Shown in pieces: positions 37,751 through 48,100 of a stretch of 64,000 bases of DNA. The translations under genes and the position numbers were made by a program. The number at the start of each line of letters is the position of its first letter. Within the stretch, counting starts at the first letter, position 1. This DNA comes from Phylloscopus collybita (lineage: Eukaryota; Chordata; Aves; Passeriformes; Phylloscopidae), in NCBI GenBank assembly GCA_027886175.1, contig JAJNNQ010000003.1, forward strand, positions 4,751,501 to 4,815,500. The letters are read 5' to 3'. The notes under the pieces were generated by a model. The model saw nothing but the letters and a program-made list of their open reading frames with translations, did not search any database and was not told the DNA's origin.

Positions 37751-40450
37751 GAGGTTAGGGAGGAAAGAAGCCTAAGGAGACAGAACAGAAAGATCCAGGC
37801 TCAGGTAGCTGGCTGTGTTTCCAGTGCTGCAAGTTCACCTGGTGCATCAGGAGCTGGGACTACCTGCTCCATCATTCTGCAGGTGCAGAGGCTCACGTTG
37901 GGTTATTCATCAGTGGACCTGGCGTGGTTTCACTCTGAGATGAAAGAACAGCAGCACCTGAAACCATGTTGCTTTGGAGAGGCTTGCAGAAGGCTGGAGA
38001 TACACTTTAATAAAGAGCAACTGGTGGAAGGTTCTTTCGGCCCTCCAGAGCAGGCACTGCCTATGTGCTGGTGAGATCCAAAGGCTGGAATCCCTTTGGT
38101 TCAGTACCTGCTTCTGTCCAGAGCATCACCTGAATTACCAGAATTTGGCCCATGGTTCCATTTAAGGAAAAAACCTTGTGGCTGTATTCAAAGTCTGCTG
38201 CAAGGCACTGCATTGATCAGAACATTAAATTTGTCAAAGGAGGAAGAAACATGGTCCTTTCTCACCTCTGTCTGCTGGTGGTTGGGAACTGCATGTGGTC
38301 AGGCACATTCCTGGGCAAGGCCCTGGGGCACAGCTGGAGGATGCATGGCAGCAGGACAGGATGGATGTGCTTGGCTGTGTCAGGGAAGGGAGGGATGAAA
38401 TTCAGGGTGAGCTCTGATTCTGTTCCTCCTTGTTTCTTCTGCTAAGTGTTTCAGCTCTTTCCACCTACGTGCTGGTGGGCAGGCTGGTTACACAGTGTGG
38501 AAAACTCTGTAGGAAATGCAGTTGCAGTTCAGACTGTTTTGGTCATTAGAGCTTGGAGCAGAACAGTCTGTGTGGTGGTGTTTTACAGCATAGCTCTTGG
38601 TATTAAATAGCTTTTGTTTACAATTTGTTTTTTAAGTTTTGGCTCAGTTTCTTCCTGTTTACCAGCAAGGGCCTTTTCACCCTATTAAGTTTTAAAACAA
38701 CTCTTACTCCTCATTTACATTGCTTTACTTTGACTTCTGGTACTTGGTGTTTAGATTTAGTGTTTGATGGAAAAGCCAGGCCTGCAATACCTATTGGTAG
38801 CACAAGTAAGTTTTTGATTGATTAAAGTTCTTTCTATTAATGGACAAATGAGGAAATATCTGCATAAGCATCCTCCAGAGCAAAGCTGTGGTTGAGAATA
38901 ACTGAGAAGAATCCCATGTCAGTGTCTAACCAGCCTTTGTTGTATTGACCAGAATATCTTTTTATATATGTAACAGTCCTTTAGAGGCAATGTCACCATC
39001 TTCTGGGTCTGGTCACTTCAGCGTTTTCAGCAAACTCAGCTCTGTAGCACGGGCATGTCTCCAGGCTTGGGATCAGCTGTGCCTTTCCTGTTGGGATGTT
39101 ATCTGTGGTACACTCCATAGCTGTAAACCACCAGTTGTTAATCATATAATCATAACAGACACTGTTATTTTATTTTCACATCGTTGCCCAGCTAGAAAAT
39201 ACCAGAATTTGCAGAGGAACCTTTCATCCTCTGTGTTATTTCTGATGTTTTTGGTGCCTCTCTGTCTGTCAGAGATAGGCTCTTTGCCCTTTTAGTGTTT
39301 GGTCACCTTAGAAAACTGTGGTCTTGGTGATGTATCCTTTATTTTTTTTCATGTGCAATAAACAACTTTCAGGCTTTCATATCTTTGTGAACCTTGTGTT
39401 AAAATCTAAGAGAGCAAAGAGCTGCTATCCTGGAGTAGGTTTTTCCCATGTTATTGTCAGTGAGATCACACCACCATTCCCCGTTCAACTCATGGGTTTA
39501 TTCTTTTAGCACACCACAATCAAGTATAGGAAGCCATGCAAGAAGCCAAGAGTAAACAATGGGATGCTTTGTTTACTGTGTGAATAGTCTTAGCTTCTCA
39601 ATTTTAAATCCGATAATGCTAAGAATAATTATGGAAATTTATTTTGCATGTGTGTGATTTAATCTTGAACCAGATGCACCTGCACTTGTAGCTTTGCTGG
39701 GTGGAATATCTGGTTCTTTACAGTTGATAGCTGTTATTTGTTGTAGCTCCCCTGACACAAGACAAAAGGAAAAAGAACCTTGGCATGTAATTAAATTTTA
39801 ACTTGGTTTCATCTTTCCAAATCCTAAATTGTGACTGTTTTGTAGTACACACTGAGAGAAAGGGAGAGCGATACAGCTAAGGCTGGAAATATTTTGGAAA
39901 TCTTATGAAATATGGAAACCAAGGATTTCTTGAGGCTCTTGCTGATGGCCTGTGTCCACCTGTCCTGGAGGGGTGGCCAGAGCCTCTCCTGACCCTGCAG
40001 CCTGGTCCCTGGGGAAGCCAGGCTGGGATGGGACCTGGCAGCCAAGGCTGTGTCCTGCTGACGTGGCCTCAGGACACAGGAGCCCTGGTGGAGGAGAAGG
40101 GCAGGGGCTGAGCCATCAGCAGGCTGAGAAATAACTAAGTTGAGACTTGCACCATTCTGGTTTGTACATATGTGAACGCCAATCATCCTGCTTCCCAGCA
40201 GAACAGCACCCAAATGAGCAGAGAAGCAGTTCTTGAAGCTTGTCCTTTGCTGAAATGGAGAGATTTTTGTGTATTTTTGGAATGCCTGAGAATCTGCTGC
40301 TGGGAAATGCGTTGATCCCTAGAATTAGGACAGCAGACTTTAAAGACATATGTTAGAACCTACAGACTGGGCTATAATTTCAGACTTTTTTTGGGGGTTT
40401 GTAAATATGCAGGACTTTTATTTGGGGTTTGTGTCTGTCCTCATTGTACT

Positions 40451-40478
40451 TGTGTGAGTGTGTGTATATATATATATG
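40451..40478. repeat. TG/TA dinucleotide microsatellite
   Basis: TGTGTGAGTGTGTG followed by about six TA units (40465-40477). Simple sequence, probably length-polymorphic. Confidence 0.85.
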
Positions 40479-42659
40479 TCTGACAGAATCAGGAATTGTG
40501 GTACATCCAAGGGCCCTTGGGAAGGCTGGCTTGTATCAGCATACTATCAATTTTTAAGTTTCCCAATATCTCTGTATCTCTGCCCAAAATGCAGGGAAGC
40601 TCTGTGAGTGTGTGGGTATCTGCAGGAATGCTGGAGTTGTGTCAGCCCTGCTCAAATGCAGCTAATCCTCCTGGTGTGGACCCAGTGCATTCCAGTCAAT
40701 GGTGGCAGGATTTTCAAGTCCAAGATCCACATTCTTTACTCAGGCTACAGACATTGCAAACCCATTAGTCAGTGCTTTTAGTCTACTTACAGTGTATTAG
40801 TGCAGCTATAGCTCTGAATTAGTAAGGCAGTTGTAGTCAACTTACTTAATCTGAAATAATTATATTTGTTGGCCAGAAGAATCATAAAATTATTCCATTA
40901 TCCTTATTAAATTCCTTTACTCCTCATCACAAGCAAATATTAGTTTCCCATGCTTTTTATTCTTTAATGTCTGTGATTCTGGTTCATGTTTGTTGTTCAT
41001 GTAGGAGATGTGGATTAGGGATGGGGATGAAGCACATTGTAACTTAGAATCTTTGCAGGGCTTATATCATTATGCTTCTCATTTTATAATTTTGAAACAA
41101 ATCTCTACTTGGATAAGTGTAATAATGAATTGACTTTAAATGGCAAAGAATATAAATTGGATTGTTGGCTTTGCTAACTTCTAAATTGTACTTATTCACA
41201 CCATAAAAAATATAGTGGTTGTTGAAAGCTGTATTGAATCAGCTGTTGATTTTGCTGTTATCAGGTTTCTGGGGCTGGGTAGCTTTCACTCTGACAGTCT
41301 AACCCCTTCTATATTTGGATTCAATTTGTGTGATCGTATCTTTAAGGGTCTTGTTTGTTCCTTCTGTTTTCTTCTGTGGTTACTGCCGTAGGGTGGATTC
41401 TGTGCCTGTGACATCAACAGCTCATTTTGTGTGTTGTGAATATTTTCATTAATAGAGGTTTGAAGAACAGATGATATTAACAGAAATAAATTGCTGAGTC
41501 AGCTTTGTAATGAAAGCATCACTGGCTTCAAAACACAAAGGAAAGGAAAAAGCCCACTCAACCACATTAACCAGTGTGAAATTGCATAACTGTGGACAAC
41601 CTCAAAGTGTGTAGACTGCCATCCAGTTGTATCAGTAATAGTTGTTTAACAGTAAATCTAGAATCTGGCTTAATATGCCAAATTATTTAGGACAAATATC
41701 CTAGAAACAAATAAACCTACACTGTGATTTACTCATTTAAACACCACAAGACTTAATTTTGATTTTTCCTTTCTTTGTGGGTCAGAGAGCTTCAAATACT
41801 ACTTAAAAATCAAGCTACTCTTGGAGATGAGTGGGAGTTTTGTTGTGTTTTTTTTTTTTCAATGTTTAACAAAAGACCAAGTACTGTCATAATTTCTGCA
41901 ATTTAGCTTTTTATTAATGTACCGTATGTGTTATAATGTAAAGCTGCAGGGTTCTGCACATGCTTTGTTTATAAGCTGGGCTTGATTACTGCTTATGACT
42001 TTTTGCCTTCTTGATTATATTATTAACTACAGTTTTGATTGTGTGTTATGGTTTGTTGTTTTTTGGGGTTTTTTTCTTGCTCCTGTGGTTTTCTAAAGTT
42101 TATTCCTCTTATTTCTGTTGGGAAAGAGACAGGGGAACATTTGAATGTAGATGGGTTGTCACAAGCAGTGCCTTCCTCTCTGGGTTACTGTTATTTTCTG
42201 TCAATATGCCCCATATAGGAGATCCTAAAAAAAAATTTAGTAGCACAGAACCACGTTAACTCAGTGTGTATGGGAAGGACTGGAAATTACTCACCAGCAA
42301 GGTTTATTTTTGGTTCTCCTGGCAAGTGAAGGACTCCATACCTGCAGGTATGGAAGAAGCAACCCATGCAGAAACCTTAGTGTAAGGCTTTGACAGTGAA
42401 GTCTGTTCTAATTGTTATGTATTGGGAAGGCTTTGGTATTGCCAGCACTGGCAAGCAAGAGCTTGCAAATTTTTTTTATTTTTTTTCCCTTAAAATACTT
42501 GGATTTTTTTTTTCTTTTGACCATACAGCTGTCAAGCAGAGTTTTATAAGTGACCATTTAGTCTATAACTATCTGTATACTGGTTATCCAAGCTTCGCCT
42601 TTGAAGTGGTGTACACGTTGAGCGAGGCTATACTGTGTTGTTTATAAAAATCCAGCCTA

Positions 42660-42850
42660 GAATTCCTAGAAACTCAGGGAGTTTTGGTTGCCCTGCCTGC
42701 TGCTGCCGAGGGTGAGGCTCTTGAAATGCCATCTCGGCGAGGTCGCTCCAGATGACCTCGGCGTAACGTGATAAAAGACTATTTTTGTCTCAGCAGACGA
42801 TATTATCTCACCATAACATTTTTGAACATTTCTGGCTGGATTGTTCTGAA
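42660..42850. promoter_or_regulatory. Candidate conserved non-coding block (intron 3)
   Basis: A unique block with unusually many retained CpGs for its surroundings (TGCCGAGG, CTCGGCGAGGTCGCTCC, CCTCGGCGTAACGTG, CAGACGATA), running into AT-rich sequence with a GATA core (ATTATCTCA). It is not a repeat and has no coding signature. The composition suggests constraint or low germline methylation, but this cannot be proved from one sequence. Confidence 0.25.
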
Positions 42851-43339
42851 TGTTGGAGCTGTGCCTGGAGAGGGGACTGAAACACAATGCCTGCCATTCT
42901 CAATTGTGTGAGAACTTTGGTTTGATGATGGGACTGTGGTAAGCAGGGTGGGAGTGGGGCATTAATTAGGCCCCTCCAGTCCAGTTCCCAGCACCTGTAG
43001 CCTTGAGATTTACACTAGCTCAGATATTTTTGATTTCTATACCAAGTATTTGTGTATGTGTGTCTCTGTGTAGATATGTATTTTTACTTTTACACAAAAG
43101 AGGTATCTATGTACAACTGTAAAAATATACATACATATTAAAAAAAAAGTACTTATATATGGTCGTTTTTTCACCTTAAGATGGTTACTCAGCTCTCCAA
43201 AGCCATTCCAGCCATGGCTCTCCTCTGAGTGGAAGTTTTTTCTAATCCTTGGTGCAAGCATGGAAATGGCAAGCAAGTGCCATTGGGTGATCTGCCCACA
43301 GGATTTTCACTGAGCCTTCATTAAGGTTGCTTAAGTTAG

Positions 43340-43700
43340 AAGTAATTTGCCTCCCTTGAGGGAAAATTCTGATATTTGGAATGTTTATCAGTCATCTGCA
43401 AAGCGAAATGAACATAATTGGTGGCTAATTGTTTGCAAGAACTGTGAAATACAATTACGAAGAGTTAAGCTGAAACCAATTGTGTTTATGAAATCTAGCA
43501 TAAGAAGCACTGTATTAATCCTGCCTCAATACCAGGAAACGCAATTAGTGTAATTAAGACTATCATACTGTAATTTTCTTGGCGACTCGGTGCCTTGGCA
43601 GCCGCTTTGCCCTGCCAGGGCTGGAGCGGAGCGCGTTCCTGTCGGCGGCTCCTTCTGCCAGGGGAGCTCTAAAATGACTTTGTTTACCCTGTGGTGGGAT
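43340..43700. promoter_or_regulatory. Candidate regulatory block 5' of the minisatellite
   Basis: From 43340 to 43560 the DNA is non-repetitive and AT-rich, with several homeodomain-type TAATTG/TAATTA cores (GGCTAATTGTTTGC, CGCAATTAGTGTAATTAAG). It then changes abruptly to a CpG-rich patch at 43580-43665 (GGCGACTCGG, GAGCGGAGCGCG, GTCGGCGGCTCC), which leads into the minisatellite. This pairing resembles an enhancer core next to a small CpG-rich element. Conservation is not tested. Confidence 0.3.
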
Positions 43701-43741
43701 GCTGCTGCCGGGTGGAAACAGCGCTCCCAACCCCTGCCTTT

Positions 43742-44510
43742 GGGTGTCGTTGTGCGGGCTGCTGGGTGTCGTTGTGCGGGCTGCTGGGTGTTGTGCTGTT
43801 GGGTGTCGTTGTGCGGGCTGTTGGGTGTCGTTGTGCGGGCTGCTGGGTGTCATTGTGCGGGCTGTTGGGTGTTGTGCTGCTGGGTGTCATAGTGCGGGCT
43901 GCTGGGTGTCGTTGTGCGGGCTGCTGGGTGGGTGTCATTGTGCAGGCTGTTGGGTGTTGGGCTGCTGGGTGGGTGTCGTTGTGCGGGCTGTTGGGTGTTG
44001 GGCTGCTGGGTGGGTGTCGTAGTGCGGGCTGTTGGGTGTTGGGCTGCTGGGTGGGTGTCGTTGTGCGGGCTGTTGGGTGTTGTGCTGCTGGGTGTCGTAG
44101 TGCGGGCTGCTGGGTGTCATTGTGCAGGCTGTTGGGTGTTGGGCTGTTGGGTGGGTGTCGTTGTGCGGGCTGTTGGGTGTTGTGCTGCTGGGTGTCGTAG
44201 TGCGGGCTGCTGGGTGTCATTGTGCGGGCTGTTGGGTGGGTGTCGTTCTGCCGGCTGTTGGGTGTCGTTCTGCCGGCTGTTGGGTGGGTGTCGTTGTGTG
44301 GGCTGTTGGGTGTCATTGTGCGGGCTGTTGGGTGTTGGGCTGTTGGGTGGGTGTCGTTGTGCGGCCTGTTTGATGTCGTTTTGCGGGCTGCTGGGCGGGT
44401 GTCGTTCTGCGGGCTGTTGGGTGTCATTCTGCCGACTGTTGGCTGGGCGTTGTTGTGTAGGCTGTTGGGTGTTGTTCTGCGGGCCGCTGGGTGTCGTTCT
44501 GCTGGCTGTT
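43742..44510. repeat. Modular GC-rich minisatellite (27 copies of a 22-bp module)
   Basis: Exactly 769 bp can be parsed into three module types with nothing left over. There are 27 copies of a 22-mer (starts GGGTGTCGTTGTG, ends GCTGCT or GCTGTT), nine copies of a 15-mer (GGGTGTTGTGCTGCT or GGGTGTTGGGCTGCT) and ten copies of a 4-mer (GGGT, with GGGC and GGCT variants near the 3' end). The order is not random: a 41-bp super-unit (22+15+4) repeats three times at 43930-44052. The right-hand modules (from about 44238) are more diverged than the left-hand ones. The + strand is G-rich and has two GGG runs per 22-mer. Because modules lack stop codons, long open frames run through it on both strands; they are not genes. 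Confidence 0.97.
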
Positions 44511-44725
44511 GTCTGCTCTGGCTGCAGCTGCATCTCCGCCTGCGAGGGAAGTGGAAGGTTTGGGATCCTCACTGGGGTTCCTCCAGCTGGGATTTCACCC
44601 AAGGCACTCCTTTGGGCTGTGTTTTCTGCCAGTCCTGCCCTGACAAGCTCTGTCTCCATCCTGTGCCACCCTGGGGGTCCTGAGCCGTGTGTAGGAGGGG
44701 ACAGCGCAGCAGTGAGAGGCTGCAA

Positions 44726-45115
44726 TTAGGGCAGAGTAAACAGAGAGATGAGAATTGCAATTATGCTTTCGTTAGCATTGCATGCTATATCACGACGAGC
44801 ACGTAAATAAATAGCTTTGTCTGCATGCATTGGAACAAACTTAGGCATGTTTAACTTGGTGTTAGGAGCAGCAATCATAGATATCTCCATGCTGGTAACA
44901 ATGGGGACCATCACTCCTAAATCAATTTGAATATACATCGTTGATGGATTTGTTATAGAATGTGCCCAGGTCAGGAAAAAATGAGTATGATAACATAGTT
45001 GTTATTGTTGCAGTTTGTGTGTCACTGCTGTGAATGCACGTAATTAAGGGATAATCAGCATAATGCCTACTTTGAGCTCTTCTTAATGGTTTAATTGCTT
45101 CTCTGAGTTAAATAA
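44726..45115. promoter_or_regulatory. Candidate conserved non-coding block 3' of the minisatellite
   Basis: A unique, balanced, AT-rich block with dense POU/homeodomain-like words (TTGCAATTATGC, GCATTGCATGC, CACGTAATTAAGGG, GGGATAATC) and isolated retained CpGs (ATCACGACGAGCACGT, CATCGTTG). It contains a 70-codon open frame on the minus strand with no recognisable family and no splice context. I read it as a possible intronic enhancer rather than an exon. Edges are approximate. Confidence 0.35.
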
Positions 45116-48100
45116 ACACTTTATGCTTATTTTACAAATTTTTCCCTGGGGAGCTTGTCACATGGAAGTGTACGTGCATGTATTTATTTTTTAAACATAA
45201 AGAATAATCGGTTTTTTAATTAAGCTTCTCCTGAAGTTCTCTATTGGGATATTCTGTGTTCTTAGGAGCTGCTCTGATAACTAATGTGTCAGAATGGGCT
45301 GGGTAAGAGAGGTAATGAGTTTGTCAGCGGGAAAATGAACGTGCGTGTTAATGTTATTATTCCAGAGTCATCTGCGTGCCCATCCTTTGTGGAGACAAGT
45401 GCCTGTGTACATTTTTTCTGTACTTTGTGAAATGCTTTAACAGTTTCAAGGGGCTGTGATGGCTGCAGGGGAAGGCTGAGGACTGTCCCCAGGTAAAGTG
45501 AGGCTCTGGGCACAAACTGGTTTGAAGCCTGAGCAGATGCAGATTTGAGGTCTCCCTAGTGATTTCTCTTCTCTAGGCTAAACAAGAAACAGTCTAATTG
45601 TTTTCATCCTTTTTTCCTATTATTTTTCATTCTGCTCATTTGTCTTTTTAAAGACACTTTATTTCACTGCATGCCACATGTATCCCATGTCCATTGGAGC
45701 TGCTGGAGTCTGCAGAAAATTTTATCTGACTCTTCCTTCTACTGTGTAAAAGTCTTCATGTCTTCCTAAAAGATCACCTTCCCCAGAACACTAACGAGGG
45801 ATATTCAGTGTCTTTTTTTATTACCTGCATTTCTAGATCCTGTCTGCTCAGCCAGGGTACAGCTCACTTTAAGTCTTACTGGAATTTGCTCCTTCCAAAA
45901 GGCCAGAGCAGTGTGCAGCCTGGCTAGCAGGCTCCTCTGTGAGCTGGTGACCCTGTTCAACAGGGACACTATTTAGCACAGGATTTGAATGTTTTCCTGG
46001 TTAAGTTTCTCAGCCAAGGAGTCTTGGTTTACAAAAACTCTTATGGGTACAGTGCAATTACTACCTAAAGGTCTTCTTCCTTTTCTTCATACAGGGGAAT
46101 GTAATAGGTTTCCTTAAAATGGTTTGAACTGCTGGATTAATTAACAGACGAAGTTAACATCATGTTCAAACAATGCTGTTGTAACTGTCTTCTCACTTCC
46201 CTGGTAGGGCAGGGCTAGGCTGTGGTCTCTGCTCTATGATGGTGCTGTAAATACCACACTACACAGCCAACATCACCCTATTTTGAAGCTGCTTGTGTTG
46301 ATAAACACCAGGGTCATCTCTGTAATGAGGCTGTGAATGTTTGTGTGTGGGTGGTGGTGCTGTGCACATCAGGGGTGTTTTTGTTTATGACCAGAAGGGT
46401 GCAAGGACAAACTTCATACTCTGCTGGCTCTTGGAGCAGTGAGTGGCTTTGGATGAGCATGTAAGCAATGACAGAACTTTTTGTCGAGTTTTTCTCCTCC
46501 TCTTCACCCCAACAGCTTCTCTGCAAGTGAGGCTTAACTCTACAGAAAGGTGGGGGTGTGTTCAAAGGCTTCTCAGTTGATTTATTGATGTCTTGTCTTT
46601 ATTTGAGCTATGGCCTTTTATATGTTCAAATAACAGAAGGTTATGTTTTCCTCAGAGTCAGTCTAAGACTGAAATTGTGTTGTTGACAAGCACAGCAAAT
46701 GGAATGAATTTCAGTTTTAAGGCCAATGCAGATACCTGAGCATCCAATTTGGGTGCTCTGCGTTGAAGTATATTATATACACAAAAGAAATACAGGTCTA
46801 CAAGCTGAAAAATTGCATTTATCAATTGCTGCTCATTCAGTTATTTCCATTCTATATGGAGCCAGAAAAACTTATGCACAAGATGGGGTAAGTGAATTAG
46901 GTAGCTAGTAGAGCCAACTGCTATGTCAGAAATAGAACTTCAGCTATTTTCTAAGCTCAGACTATATAGTTACAGTATTACTTCAATACTACTATTTCTC
47001 ATCTTCTTCAGCCCCTTTTTTCATCATTTTAGGAGCTGTATGACAAGACCATTTTGAATATCCAATTTGGAGCATTATTTTTCTTGCTTTATTTTTACTG
47101 TGAAGATAGATGTGCCAGGTAGGCATAGTGTTTAGTCTTATCTGCCTGGGTTTAGTGAGTTGCTGAAAGCAGTTTGTGCAAATGTCTGGGCAATTTTAAA
47201 TGGGACTTCTTATAATTAAAAATGTAATGAGAGTCATTAGAGCAGCAGTGGTTCTGTTCTAAGTACAAATGCAGTTAGAGGCTGAAAAATTGCCTTTCAT
47301 ACCAGATAGCCCTTAAAAGCTGGCAGCATGCAGTGCTGCTGATAAGGAATGTGGGGCTCTTTCTAAGCCCTGCACGCTTGCACATGGGCTTTGCTGGTGT
47401 TTTCAACAGTTTGGAGCAGAGGCTGCTGTCTCCACAGATTTCCCACCCCCCTCAGTAAAAAGTGGCTCTTGTACGTGTGTGTGGAGCTGACATTCTGACT
47501 CCCTCTGCAGACAGCTGAAGCTTTCCCCCCCATGAGAGGTGCCTGGGAAATGTGGCTGGAAGAGTTGTGTGCTCAGTGGGGTGAGAGCACTGCCTGCCTG
47601 CCAGGGGGCCAGACACCCTCCAAATCCCTCTGCAGCCAGTGGTGCTAATTTGCCCCCTTCAGAAGGATATTCAGAGCACATAAGTGAACTGCATGCTCTG
47701 ATTCATTGTCTTTTTGAGGAGTATTTTTGAGTAAAAGAGGGAAACTACATGCTGCAAGTGTGAGAGAGTGTTGGTGAAAGTAACATCCTTCAAATGTGAG
47801 GGGCTGTAGAGAACCGTACTCAAAATTTGGATTGTATTTTTCTGGACAGAGATAAAGTGAAAATAAGTGTCATTTTATTTGGCATCCACCAGTGCTGTTT
47901 CATTGTGCACAAGGAACTCTTCTGCTCCTTTCTGATTTCTTTCTCTTTTGTATTTTACCTGTGAATTACTATGTCTTCCAGTATGTCTAACCTACTTTCA
48001 AACCTTTATTTTAATCGTGTCTCAGAAGCTGGATAATGTTTCCTCAGCCTTGCTGGGGATGTGTTGCTACTCATAGAGCTTTCAGTTCAGTAGCAGAGTG

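Noticed and set aside
43684..44729. Open frames of up to 271 codons on the + strand and 247 codons on the - strand through the minisatellite.
   Set aside because: All frames are open because the repeated modules lack stop codons. The module lengths (22, 15, 4) rotate the frame, and the products are low-complexity Cys/Gly/Trp/Leu or Thr/Pro/Gln/Asn repeats. They lie inside an intron with no splice context.
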